Source of the DNA: JAEUPI01 sp963814435
Lineage (GTDB): Bacteria; Pseudomonadota; Gammaproteobacteria; Burkholderiales; Burkholderiaceae_C
DNA length: 64,000 bases
Assembly (NCBI GenBank): GCA_963814435.1
Contig: CAWFCV010000018.1
Span: forward strand, 54,747-118,746
Direction: 5' to 3'
Shown here in pieces: positions 50,119 through 60,187 of the stretch (its first letter is position 1; each line of letters starts with the position of its first letter). The notes beneath the pieces were generated by a model. That model had not been told where the DNA came from, searched no databases, and saw nothing but the letters and a program-made list of their open reading frames with translations. A program made the position numbers and the translations under genes.

Positions 50119-51838
50119 TGCCTGCCCCCCGCGGCGTCGTACACCTTCTCGCCGCCGATGAAGGTCATCCGGACTTTGGTCTGGTGGACCTGAGTGATCG
50201 GCACGTCGTAGGGATTCCGGTCCACCACGATGAAATCCGCCAGCAGGCCCGGTTCGAGGCGGCCGAGCTGGTGAGCCCGGCGCTCCTGGCGGGCGGCATT
50301 GACGGTAAAGAGGTCGATCGCCTCCGCGAGGTTCACTGCTTCGGCCGGGCCAAACTTGGTCGACTTTTACCGCCCGCGACTTGCCGGGTCACCAGGGTCT
50401 CAATCCCGATCCACGGGTCCACTGACGGTACCACCGCCCAATCGGAGCCGGCCACCACGAGGGCGCCGGCGTCGAGCATCTCGCGCACCGGCCAAACCCG
50501 TTTGATGATCTCGGGACCCACCGCTGAGGTAATGGCATCGTTGATGGGGCTCGGTCCCCAGAGATAGGGCGAGACCTCGAAGGTGGCGCCGATGGCCCGG
50601 GCCCGCTCCAGATCCTTGGCCGAGACGAACGTGCAATGGCCGACGTTATGCATCAGCCCGCTGAATCCATTGTTCCTGCGGGCCGCCGCGATAGCCGACA
50701 GGCCGGCCCGGACCGCCCCGTCGCCGGCGGCGTGGAACTTGACGGTGAGGCCGATCCGGTCGAACCGGGTGACGGCGTCGTCGAGCACGGCCTGGTCGAG
50801 CAGGAGCATTCCGGTTTGGCTGGCCGCATCGGTCCGGCCGGCCACCGCATCGGCATAGGGCTGAAGCATGGCGGCCGTGTGGCCGTCGGTCGGAACGCCG
50901 TCGAGAAAGATCTTGACGCAGTCGACGGCGAGACATCGCCCGGGCGTAGAGGTTCCGTTCGGCGATGGCCTTCTCGGCCGCGTCGTTGCCCGGGTCCACC
51001 CGATGCAGAGCGTGGTCCGCTGCTTCAGGAGACCGGCATCGGCCAGATCGGCAAAGGCTTTCAGTTCGGGCTCGATGCCCGCCATGAACCCCGTCGACGC
51101 CTCGGTGAACGCGGTAATCCCAAACGACAGCATGAGCTGGAGCGACCACTGCAATGCCGAGCGAATGGCGGCGGCCGAGGCAACAGGGGCATGGCGCTTG
51201 ACCAGGTCGATGGCCGATTCACGGAGGACGCCGGTCGGTTCGCCCCGCTGATCCCGTTCGATGATCCCGCCGGGCGGGTCGGGTGTGGTCTTGGTGACGC
51301 CGGCCGCCGCCAGAGCCCTGGAGTTGGCCCAGGCGCTGTGGCCGCTGGTGTCGTCGAGGAGGACCGGCTCATTGGGGGCCACCCGATCGAGGCTGGTCCG
51401 GTCCGGCACCGCGCCTAACGCCGGGGCGTCCCATTGGCCGCCGAGAACCCACTCGCCGGGGCGGGCGCGGGCCACGCAGGCCTTCACGATCGCTTGGGTC
51501 GCGGCCAGGGTCGAACCCTGGGGGATCTTGCAGCGGCGTTCGTTGATCCCACCGTGGAGCGGGTGGACGTGGGTGTCGTGGAGCCCGGGAAGGACGGTGC
51601 GGCCGTGGAGATCGATCACCCGGGTCCGGGGCCCCCGACGAGTGGCCACGGCGGCCGCGTCACCGACGGCCACGATCACGCCGCGGCGGACGGCCATCGC
51701 GTCGGCCCAACCGGTGGCGGTGCGGACCTTGCCGCCGGTCAGGATGAGATCGGCCGCCTGGGCGACGAGCGCCGCCGGCAGGGGCCCGAGTAGGCTCAGG
51801 ACGAGAGCGAGGCCGGTGCCGGCGACTCGATCGATCAT
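50115..51838 (-). CDS. YtcJ-like amidohydrolase, exported (frameshifts)
   Basis: Metal-dependent amidohydrolase of about 575 residues. Signal peptide (LALVLSLLGPLPAALVAQA); LILTGGKVRTATGWADAMAV; the metal site TVLPGLHDTHVHPLHGG; VKIFLDGVPTDGHTAAML; the histidine of KFHAAGDGAVRAG; HNVGHCTFV; VAGSDWAV with the last Asp; and a C-terminal LEPGLLADFIVVDRNPYD. Indels lie near 51010, 50940 and 50370. ATG 51838 has GGGGAA upstream. Upstream of, and overlapping, the metallo-hydrolase gene. YtcJ-type enzymes act on amides or N-formyl compounds; the substrate is not predictable. Confidence 0.85.
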
Positions 51839-51940
51839 TGGGATTCCCCGTCGACGGCGTCGGAAGCTAAGGTTAGGATTCAATGCCGTGAACAAACGTA
51901 GCGACCTAGCCACACTAACAACACACTCGGGGAGTTGGGG

Positions 51941-52456
51941 ATGGCCGATACCGAATGGTGGCAACGAGGACCGATCGCGGGGGTGCCGGACCTGCTCCAG
52001 CCGGTCGCACACATCCTCCTCCAAGTCCGCGAGAGCGTCGCCGAGATGGTCGGCGGACTGACCGAAGCCGAATGGAACGCCAGGCCGGCCGGCGTTGCCT
52101 CGGCCGCGTTCCATGTCCGTCATATCGCGGGGGTCATCGATCGGTTGTTCACCTACGCCAGAGGCGGCGCGCTCAGCGACGCCCAGCGAGCCGCACTCGC
52201 GCGGGAACGGGAGCCGGCCCTGCCCCTCGGTGAAGTTGCGGCCGTGCTAACTGACCTCGATGCCCGGATTGAGGCCGCGGTCGCCGAACTCAGGACCGTT
52301 GATCCGGCGGTGCTCGGCTCGTGGCGGGGAGTCGGGCGCGCCCAGCTCCCGTCCACGGTTATCGGATGCCTGGTCCACGGGGCCGAACACGCTATGCGCC
52401 ACGTGGGCCAGCTGTCGGTGACGGTGCGCCTAGTCAGATCCTCAGTCTCGTCCTGA
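51941..52456 (+). CDS. DinB-family protein
   Basis: A 171-residue intact four-helix protein of the DinB/YfiT type, which binds metal through three histidines: SAAFHVRHIAGVIDRLFTYA and GCLVHGAEHAMRHVGQLSVT carry them. ATG 51941 has GGGGAGTTGGGG just upstream. It is divergent from the amidohydrolase gene, with about 100 nt shared for both promoters. Many members are thiol-dependent transferases or unassigned. Confidence 0.8.
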   Translation: MADTEWWQRGPIAGVPDLLQPVAHILLQVRESVAEMVGGLTEAEWNARPAGVASAAFHVRHIAGVIDRLFTYARGGALSDAQRAALAREREPALPLGEVAAVLTDLDARIEAAVAELRTVDPAVLGSWRGVGRAQLPSTVIGCLVHGAEHAMRHVGQLSVTVRLVRSSVSS

Positions 52457-52528
52457 AACCAAGGGCCCACCCCCGCCGTAAGCCGACCCTGGGATCACCT
52501 CCCGTCTGAGACCCACAACCGGCCGTTC

Positions 52529-53464
52529 ATGCCAACACGGTATTCTCCGCCCGAGAATCCGAGCGGGGGCGCTTGCCGCCCCGCACTGATTCTCTTCGTT
52601 GCCTTCGCCGTCGCCGGCTGTCACCCCGGCAACGAGGAGTCCAAGCAGCTCCGCGACGCCTGCACCGCCGGCGCCCCGGCGGCCTGCAACGACTATGGCC
52701 AGCGGCTCCTCACTGGCCGCTATGTCCTGAGGGACGAGGCCGGCGCCGGCCGAGCTTTCGAACTGGCATGCTCCGGCGGTGTCGGGGCCGGCTGCGCCGG
52801 TCTCGGTGTCCTCTACCAAAGCGGCCGGGAGTTCAAACGCGACTCCACTCGCGCCCCCGCTTTCTTTCGCCAAGCTTGCGATGGCGGGGCCATGGAGGGA
52901 TGCACCCGACTCGGGCTCCTCCACCGCGCGGGCGCCGGCGTGGCCACCGACGTGGGGCTTGCCGCCGGCCTTTTCCGCCAAGCCTGCGACGGAAACCACC
53001 CTCTCGGCTGTGCTAGCCTCGGCGCCCTCCACGTGTCCGGCGAAGGTGTCCCTCAGGACTACGCGGCCGCCGCCGGTCTCTTCCGCCGCGCCTGTGACGC
53101 CAAAGAGTTGATCGGGTGCATCGGACTCGGCCGGCTCCACGCTACCGGCAACGGCGCCGAGAGGAACGACTCGCTCGCACTCGCTCTCTTCAAGAGCGCC
53201 TGCGACACCCGCGACCCAGCCGGCTGCTTCGAACTGGCGGTGCTCCACGAAAAAGGCCAGGGCACGCCCCAGAACTACCAGCGCGCCTCCACCCTCTACG
53301 AACGGGCCTGCGAAGGCCGCCACGCCGAGGCGTGTTACAACCTGGCTGGGCTCTACCAGAAGGGCGCCGGGGTCTATCGCCAGCCCGAGCAAGCCGTGGT
53401 CCTGACTCGCCGCGCCTGCGATCTGGGTTACCCCGCGGCTTGCCCCAAGATCAAAGGAACCTGA
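52529..53464 (+). CDS. Sel1-repeat lipoprotein
   Basis: A 311-residue exported lipoprotein. The hydrophobic signal ILFVAFAVAGC has a lipobox with the acylated Cys at about residue 31. It is followed by about seven Sel1-like repeats of roughly 36 residues. Each repeat has a pair of cysteines (for example ACDGGAMEGCTRLGLLHRAG and ACDGNHPLGCASLGALHVSG), as in the disulfide-bridged Helicobacter Hcp proteins. It is intact. Its stop overlaps the ATG of the first ABC ATPase gene, so it heads the five-gene operon and may be an extracytoplasmic partner of the transporters. Confidence 0.85.
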   Translation: MPTRYSPPENPSGGACRPALILFVAFAVAGCHPGNEESKQLRDACTAGAPAACNDYGQRLLTGRYVLRDEAGAGRAFELACSGGVGAGCAGLGVLYQSGREFKRDSTRAPAFFRQACDGGAMEGCTRLGLLHRAGAGVATDVGLAAGLFRQACDGNHPLGCASLGALHVSGEGVPQDYAAAAGLFRRACDAKELIGCIGLGRLHATGNGAERNDSLALALFKSACDTRDPAGCFELAVLHEKGQGTPQNYQRASTLYERACEGRHAEACYNLAGLYQKGAGVYRQPEQAVVLTRRACDLGYPAACPKIKGT

Positions 53465-54375
53465 TGTCCGCCGGCCAGCCTCTCCTTACCGCCGAGCATC
53501 TCGGCATGCGGTACGGCAGCGTCGTCGCCCTCGACGACGTTTCCTTCACGATCACCGACGGCATTACCGGGATCCTGGGCGAAAATGGCGCCGGCAAAAG
53601 CACGGCGATCAAGATTTTCATGGGGCTCTTGAAGCCCACCACGGGCAAAGCCACCGTCCTCGGCGAAGATGCCTCGGAGAGCCTCACCGTTCGCGGCCGC
53701 CTCGGCTACATGCCCGAGCACGACTGCCTCCCGAGCCAGGTGAGCGCCGCCGAATTCCTGACCCACATGGCCGAGGTGAGCGGGCTTCCTCCGACGACCG
53801 CCCGGACTCGCGCGGCGGATACCCTTCGGCACACCGGCCTCTTCGAGGAGCGCTACCGCGCCATCGGCGGCTACTCGACTGGGATGAAGCAGCGGGTCAA
53901 GTTGGGCCAGGCCCTGGTCCACGACCCAGCGTTTGTCTTCCTCGACGAGCCCACGGCCGGCCTCGACCCACTCGGGCGCGAGGAAATGCTTGACCTGGTG
54001 CGGAAAACCCATCGCGACTTCGGGATCAGCGTTCTCTTCTCCTCGCACCTGATGGCCGACGTCGAGCGGACCTGCGACCGGATCATCGTCCTCCAAGGCG
54101 GTCAGGTCGTCCACTCGGGCGAGGTCGAGCAGTTCACCAAGGAAACCGAGACCGTGTTCATCGAGGTCGACACCAACCGCGAGGCCCTGATGGCGGCGCT
54201 CCAGCGGCGCGGCGTGTTGGTGACCATCGATGGCGCCGGCCTGACCCTCGAGGGCCCCGACGGATCGGTATATGACTTGGTTAGGGACGCTCTGGTCGAA
54301 GCCGAAGCGCCGCTCCGGCGAATGGGGCCCCGGCGGCGGGCCTTGACCGAGCTGTTCGAGCGGGGGGCCGCATGA
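53464..54375 (+). CDS. ABC transporter ATP-binding protein (first pair)
   Basis: A 303-residue intact ATPase. Walker A GILGENGAGKSTAIK, Q-loop region GYMPEHDCLPSQVS, signature YSTGMKQRVKLGQ (instead of LSGGQ), Walker B AFVFLDEPTAGLDP and the switch histidine in LFSSHLMADVE. A C-terminal extension of about 90 residues follows, as in ABC-2-type exporters. ATG 53464 overlaps the Sel1 gene stop and its own end overlaps the permease (ATGA). It should power the permease encoded next. Confidence 0.9.
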   Translation: MSAGQPLLTAEHLGMRYGSVVALDDVSFTITDGITGILGENGAGKSTAIKIFMGLLKPTTGKATVLGEDASESLTVRGRLGYMPEHDCLPSQVSAAEFLTHMAEVSGLPPTTARTRAADTLRHTGLFEERYRAIGGYSTGMKQRVKLGQALVHDPAFVFLDEPTAGLDPLGREEMLDLVRKTHRDFGISVLFSSHLMADVERTCDRIIVLQGGQVVHSGEVEQFTKETETVFIEVDTNREALMAALQRRGVLVTIDGAGLTLEGPDGSVYDLVRDALVEAEAPLRRMGPRRRALTELFERGAA

Positions 54376-55275
54376 GCCAGCTGGGCACCGTGTTCGACAT
54401 CGGATATCAGGGCTACACCGGCAAGCGCGAAGGTCGGGGCCGCGCCCGACGGGCGGTCTTCAAGGATGGATTCCGGGCCGCCTTGGGATTCGGACGCGGG
54501 GGCCGCGCCAAGATCCTGCCCTGGTTCTTCATCGGCCTCCTCTGCGCGATCGGGAGCATCATGGCCCTGGTGGCCGGCGCCGCCGAGCGGCTCGGCGGGC
54601 CCGGCACCGCGGCCAAGGCCAATCTCCCCTCGCACGTCGACTTTTACGGGGCCGCCTCCATCATCCTCTTCGTGTTCGCGGCGCTGGTGGGACCCGAGCT
54701 CCTTTGCCGCGACCGGAAGGAAGGCACCATCCATCTGTATCTCGTTAGGCCGCTCACCGGCTCCGATTATCTCGCGGCCCGGTGGCTGGCCTTCCTGGCG
54801 GTGATGGTCGGGGCCGCCTGGCTCCCCCAGCTGATCCTGTTCTTGGGGCTCGCGGCCGGCGACCCGCTCCCGCTCGAGTATCTCCAGAAGCACTGGCTCG
54901 ACATCCCCAAGTTTCTCCTGGCCGGCCTGGTGATGTCGCTGTATGCGACGACGCTGGCCCTCCTGACCGCTTCGTTCACGGCGACGGCGGGCCTACGCGG
55001 CCGTGTTCCTGGTGGGCCTCTTCACCATCACCGCGCCGTTTACCGCGGGCCTGGCCTCAGAGATGGAGAGCCTGGCCGGCCAGTGGATCTCGATGTTCAA
55101 CCTGACCAACATCCCGGTCCATGTGAACGACGTCATCTTCGGCGAGTTCAGCATGGTGACCGCGGATGCGCCCGCCCGGCTGTTCCCCGCCTCGGTCCGC
55201 GTCGGCTGGTACCTCCTCTGGACCTTGGTGCCAGGGGCGGTGCTCTGGTGGCGCTACCGGAGGCTCTCGCCATGA
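54372..55275 (+). CDS. ABC-2-type permease (first pair, one frameshift)
   Basis: About 300 residues with six membrane helices (ILPWFFIGLLCAIGSIMALV, ASIILFVFAALVGPELLCRD, LAFLAVMVGAAWLPQLILFL, AGLVMSLYATTLALLTASFT, VFLVGLFTITAPFTAGLAS, WYLLWTLVPGAVLWW). The motif CRDRKEGTIHLYLVRPLTGS marks ABC-2-type exporters of the NatB/GldF kind. One indel near 55000. ATG 54372 overlaps the ATPase gene and its stop overlaps the second ATPase gene. The cargo is unknown. Confidence 0.83.
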
Positions 55276-56201
55276 CCGACGCCAAGCCCGTCATCCGGGT
55301 GGACCGGCGTTTCCCGCTGGTTCGGGAGCGTGGTCGCCGTGAGCGAGATGACCTTCGACGTGATGCCCGGCATTACCGGACTCCTCGGGCCGAACGGCGC
55401 CGGGAAGACCACGCTGCTCCGGATGATGACCGGCCTCGCCGCGACCTCGACCGGCACCGTCACCGTCTTCGGCGAGCCGGTGCGGGACAACCCACCCCTC
55501 TATCGCCGGCTCGGCGTGATGTCGGAGCACGAGACGGTCTATGGATTCATGACGGGCCGCGAGTTCGTCACCATGATGGCCGAGGTCCGCGGGGTCGTGC
55601 GATTCGAAGGAGGCGGTCGACCGCGCCATCGAGCGGGTCGATCTCGCCGACGCCCAGCACCGCCCGATGGGGACGTACTCGCGGGGCATGCGCCAGCGGA
55701 TGCGGCTCGCCGCGACCCTGGTGCACGATCCCGAGATTTTGATCCTGGACGAGCCCTTGAACGGCGCCGATCCGCGCCAGCGAGTGCATTTCCAGCACCT
55801 CCTCCGCCAACTCGCCGAGCGAGGGCCGGACCATCGTGCTCTCCTCCCACATACTGGAAGAAGTCGAGCAGATGGCCGAAACCGTCCTCCTGGTGGTGAA
55901 CGGCAAGCTCGCCGCGTCGGGCGGCTTCCGCGCCATCCGCGCGGCGCTCGACCAGCGGCCCTATCACGTCCGGGTCGTCTGCGACGCGCCGCGGCGGCTC
56001 GCGGCGCTCGCGGTCGGGATCGGCTCGGTCGAGGCGGTCAACATCGATCCCGACGGCGCGCTCGTGATCCTGAGCCGGCGGGTGCTCGATCTCCAGCTCG
56101 AGTTGCCCCGGCTGGCGCAGTCAGCGGGGATCCGCCTCCGGCGGGTCGAGCCGCTGGACGATTCGCTTGAAAGTGTTTTCGGCTACCTGGTGGAGGGCTG
56201 A
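55272..56201 (+). CDS. ABC transporter ATP-binding protein (second pair, frameshifts)
   Basis: About 305 residues. Walker A GLLGPNGAGKTTLLRMM, Q-loop area GVMSEHETVYGFMTG, signature YSRGMRQRMRLAAT, Walker B EILILDEPLNGADP and a corrected IVLSSHILEEVEQ. Indels lie near 55315, 55612 and 55830. ATG 55272 overlaps the previous permease stop. It resembles the first ATPase in layout and probably pairs with the following permease. Confidence 0.88.
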
Positions 56202-56204
56202 GCG

Positions 56205-56921
56205 ATGGGCTCCGTGTATCGGCTCACACTCCGACAGCTCGCCGGCCGCTGGCGGCTCGCGATCATGACACTGCTGGCCGCCCTTCCGGTTGATCACAGC
56301 GGTGCTGACCCTCCGCGCCACCGACGCCCCGTCCATCGCTGAGTTCGAGAACGCGGCGTTGAGCGCGCTCTTGGCCGGCTCGATCGTGCCACTGGTGGTC
56401 CTGGCGATCGCGGCGGCAGCCTTCGCGAACGAGGTCGAGGACCGGACCCTCGCGAACCTCACGCTCTCGCCCCTGCCCCGGTGGCGGATCGCGGTGCCCA
56501 AGCTCCTGGCGGTGCTGACGATCGCGGTGCCGTTCGCCGCGGTGAGCGCGTTCGTCGACCGGGTCACGTGGCGTTCCTGGCCGACGCGAGAGCGACGGTC
56601 GCCATCACCGTGGCGGCGGTCGCGGCCGTGGCGCTGTACGCGTCGGCCTTCACCTGGCTGGGGCTGGTGACGACCCAGGCGATCGGCGTCGGGCTGCTCT
56701 ACGTGGTGCTGTGGGAGGGGTTCTTCTCAGGCTTCGTGGCGGGGGTGAGGCTGCTGAGCATCCGGCACTATGCGATCGCGCTGATGCATGGGTTGGATGA
56801 GCGTCGATTCGCGGGAACCCCTCATCCGAGCCTGCCGGCCACCCTCATTGTCTCCGGCGTCGTATTCGCCGGGTTCCTCTGGCTCTCAATTCGGCGACTC
56901 CGGCGGATGGACGTGCCGTAG
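56205..56921 (+). CDS. ABC-2-type permease (second pair, frameshifts)
   Basis: About 238 residues with six membrane helices, including VPLVVLAIAAAAFANEVEDR, ITVAAVAAVALYASAFTWLG and TLIVSGVVFAGFLWLSIRRL. The motif NEVEDRTLANLTLSPLPRW is the family's cytoplasmic loop. Indels lie near 56285 and 56575. ATG 56205 is preceded by GGAGGG at 8 nt, 3 nt after the ATPase stop. Last gene of the Sel1-ABC operon; its end overlaps the convergent kinase gene. Confidence 0.82.
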
Positions 56922-58811
56922 CCGGCCCCCGGCGGCGCGTTCGACTTCTCGGTGCGCCTCCGCCAGTCGGCCGACGTCCTCGCCGATCAGACGCGCGGCG
57001 TCGAACAGCGTCGTGAGCGGCGCAAGATCGACGGCCCCCGCGTGCAAACGGAGGAGGTCGAGACGGATGCCCTCGAGCGCCGCGACGTCGTCGGCGAGGT
57101 GGGCGGCGGCCGTTCGCTTCCGGGCCGCGAGCCCTTCGGAGTCCGCCGGCCCTGACGGGCCGAGGGCGGCGACCGACTCGACCAGAGCCCGCGCCTCGGC
57201 GGCGCGGGCCTCCAGCGCGGCGACGAGGGCCGGCAGCTCGGCGAACCGCTCCCGGTACTCCTTCGGCAGGGCCGCGAAGAGTTCCGCCGCGGCAAGGCCG
57301 AGGGCGGCCTCCGTGGCCCGGAAGGCCGACCCACCCGCGAACTTCGACCGTTCCGGCGCGCCGAGTCGCCGGGCGAACCACTCCCCCAACCGACTGTTCC
57401 AGAGTCGCTCCCGGATCCCGGTCTGCCACCAGGCGCCGATCCGGGCGGGAATGAACTGCACGTCGAGTGCGTTGCTCACGGCGCCAAGCACCAAGGTGAT
57501 GAAAACCGGCACGGCCATCAACACGGCGCCCAGGTCCCGTTTCGTGGACCGTCCCAGCGAGGATCAATCCGAAGGTCACGGCGACCCAGGTAGCCGAACC
57601 GACCGTGGCAGCCGGAGAACCCGGTGCGTTGGACCTTCGCTTTCATCGTGCCCGAGCGACTCGGTTTCGCCCTGTTCGCGTCGCGCCACATCGAGGGCTG
57701 CGCGCAGGTCGGCCAACGTGTGTCCCGCACGGAATTGCCGACGCGCCTGATTCAGATGGAATCCCACAATCGGAAGCAGCGTGCAGTGGCGATGGCGGCA
57801 ATGAGCACGATGTCCGCCGGCCCATCGGCCGATTGCCACGTAACCCACGCCATGAGATTGGCCAGCGTGAGCGTACCGAATACGCCGGACCATCCCATGT
57901 ACGGGACGAGGAGCGGATTCTTCGCACCGAGCCAAGCGCGCAGCATCGGTGGGAGTGCGGGTCGCGTGTCGGTAGGGGGGCAAGCGCTGCCGCCATCGCT
58001 TCGCCATCAATGAACCGGCGCGGGGTCGCGATCGAGACTGCGGTCGATCACTGCCGCGAGCGTTGACGGAAGTCCCGGGGCAACGCGCGCAACACCGGCG
58101 GCGGTTCGGTGGCCTGACGCACGATCAACGCGTGCAGGTTCGGCGCCTCGAATGGCAGCTGACCACTTACGGCGAGATAACCGACGACCCCGAGCGCGTA
58201 GAGGTCGCTGCGCGCATCGACCGGCTCGTCGGCGGCCTGCTCGGGGCTCATGAAGTGGGCCGTACCCATGATTTTGCCCGGACTCGCTCGCGATGTCTGC
58301 GTCCGGTGCCGCCATGTGCGATTCCGAAGTCGGTCACCAGCGCTCGGCCCGTCGCCGCTTCGAGCAGGATGTTGTCCGGCTTCACGTCGCGGTGGACGAT
58401 CCCGCGCCCATGCGCGTAGGCCAAAGCCCACGCAACCTCACGCAGCACACGAGCGGCCTCGGCGTGCGGCAGCGGGCCGCGCGCGCGCAGTCGTTCGCCG
58501 AGTGTTTCGCCGTCGACGAACGTCATGACAAAAAAGACGAATCCGCGTGCTTCGCTGACGCGATGGATGGGGACGATGTGCGGATGCGACAGTCCTGCGG
58601 CGGTGCGCGCTTCTCGGATGAAACGATCCCGCGACTCGGCGACTTGTGCGAGATGCGACGGCAGCACCTTGATGGCGACATCGCGGTCGAGTTGCACATC
58701 GCGCGCGAGGTAGACGATGCCCATTCCGCCGCGGCCGATCTCACGTTGCAGCGAATATTCGCCAGCGAGCGCGGCTTGGAGGTCGAGAAATTCGGAGGAG
58801 GGATGCGTCAC
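56886..58811 (-). CDS. Membrane Ser/Thr protein kinase with long C-terminal region (frameshifts)
   Basis: About 640 residues once reading frames are joined. The N-terminal Hanks-type kinase has the glycine loop IGRGGMGIVYLARD, lysine in VAIKVLP, the catalytic loop GIVHRDVKPDNILLE, DFGIAH and a corrected GTAHFMSPEQAA. It then enters membrane segments (VFGTLTLANLMAWVTW, DIVLIAAIATARC; later VPVFITLVLGAVSNALDV) and a helical tail rich in Ala, Glu and Arg ending HPPESPN. Indels lie near 58335, 58070, 57990, 57960, 57760, 57600 and 57520. No PASTA domains. GTG 58811 is the start. Such kinases are common in Gemmatimonadota. Confidence 0.75.
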
Positions 58812-58942
58812 GAGGTCAGCCGCGGACGAGGTTCAGGGCCACGGAAGATAACCCGGCGGCTCCACGCCTTGCCCCTGGCGATCCTCAGTGGGGACTAGAC
58901 CGGGCGCCCGGAGTCGACGATGCCCGCCGTGGGCCTCTACTG

Positions 58943-60187
58943 TTAGGGTGACCGGGGCTCGAACCGCCAGAACGAGAAGCCGAACCGGGCGCCCGCGGGA
59001 TCCTGGATCGGCGTCACCACCGCAACCCCGCCGGCCCGGAGGAACGTGGTCGCGAAGTACTCGCCTGCCGCGTCGAGGGTGGGCCGGTCGTCGGGCTTCC
59101 GGGGGGTTCCGAACGAGGCCGGGGTGATGGCCGGGGCCATCGCGATCACCGGCGCCTGGCCGTCCTTGATCTCGATCCCCGCCACCTGGGCCCGGAGACT
59201 GTCACCCTCGCCGGCCACCCAGGAGGCAATCAACTCACCCGAGCCGCGCGCGATGAGATACGGGAAATAGAGGCGGGCCGCGGACTCGACGATCCGGGTC
59301 GTGGTCCAGGTCGCGCCCCGATCGGCCGAGTGGGCAAGCCAAAGCGTGGTCCCCTCGCTCCAGAGCGAATAGAGCCGGCCGGTGCCATCGAAGGCGATGG
59401 GCTCGACCCAGCGGGGCAGGTCCGCCGGGTTGCCAAGCGGAAAGCCCCAGGCCCGAGTGCCGGGCGGGGGGTGCTTCTGCCAGGTCGCGCCGCCGTCGGT
59501 GCTTACCGCTACCAGGTCGGTCTCCCGGTCGATCTTGTTTCCCGACGCCGACATCGGCACGATCCGCACCGCCACTTCGCCGGCGGGACCAACCGCGAGG
59601 TGACTGGAGCCGCCGGACGGATGAATCTTGCCGAGTTCGCGCCAGGTTCGGCCGGTGTCCGTGCTCACCGCGTGGGATACCCCGCTCCCGTCGTTCCAGA
59701 TCGCGTGGGCGGTGCCGTTAGGCGCCACTTCGATCCAGGGCCGGTCGTCGAACCGGTCGGTCGAGAGCCGGGTCCACGCCCAGGTGGCGCCGACGTCGCG
59801 GCTCACGCCCACGGCCACATGGGTGCCTTCGAACACCGTCCGGTCGTAGCCCATCGTGATGAAGTAGAGCGTCCCGTCGGGGCCTAACGCTAAGTCCACG
59901 TCGGAATTGCCGACCGCACCGTCGGCGTCGGTCCCCACGGCCACCCGCTGCCAGGTCCGGCCCTGGTCGGCGCTCTTCCAGAGCTTCGGGCCGGGTTGGC
60001 CGTAGCCGCTGACGAACAAGGTGCCGTTCGGATGTTCCGCCACCATCGGTTCCCGGGCCAGCGAGTCGACGTGGTGGGTCGAGTCGACCAGCGCGAGGCC
60101 CCCGGGCGATGGGGCCGCGGCCGGCGGTTGGTTACCACACCCGAGGGCGCCGGTTCCGAGCGCCAGAACAAACCCGAGCTTCCCTCC
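58943..60187 (-). CDS. BNR-repeat (sialidase-fold) exported lipoprotein
   Basis: About 410 residues. A signal with lipobox (FVLALGTGALGC) is followed by a six-bladed propeller with BNR/Asp-box-like motifs: KSADQGRTWQRVAVGT, SRDVGATWAWTRLS, STDTGRTWRELGKI, STDGGATWQKHPPP and SADRGATWTTTRIV. The RIP and catalytic residues of true sialidases were not recognised, so it is more likely a binding or structural propeller. In the sequence as written its frame continues upstream into the DUF2306 gene without a stop or an evident ATG; the boundary near 60187 is an inference from the internal lipobox. Confidence 0.7.
   Translation of the reverse strand, partial: GGKLGFVLALGTGALGCGNQPPAAAPSPGGLALVDSTHHVDSLAREPMVAEHPNGTLFVSGYGQPGPKLWKSADQGRTWQRVAVGTDADGAVGNSDVDLALGPDGTLYFITMGYDRTVFEGTHVAVGVSRDVGATWAWTRLSTDRFDDRPWIEVAPNGTAHAIWNDGSGVSHAVSTDTGRTWRELGKIHPSGGSSHLAVGPAGEVAVRIVPMSASGNKIDRETDLVAVSTDGGATWQKHPPPGTRAWGFPLGNPADLPRWVEPIAFDGTGRLYSLWSEGTTLWLAHSADRGATWTTTRIVESAARLYFPYLIARGSGELIASWVAGEGDSLRAQVAGIEIKDGQAPVIAMAPAITPASFGTPRKPDDRPTLDAAGEYFATTFLRAGGVAVVTPIQDPAGARFGFSFWRFEPRSP

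Noticed and set aside
58943..60187. A true sialidase
   Set aside because: Asp-box-like motifs are present, but the arginine triad and catalytic residues were not recognised.
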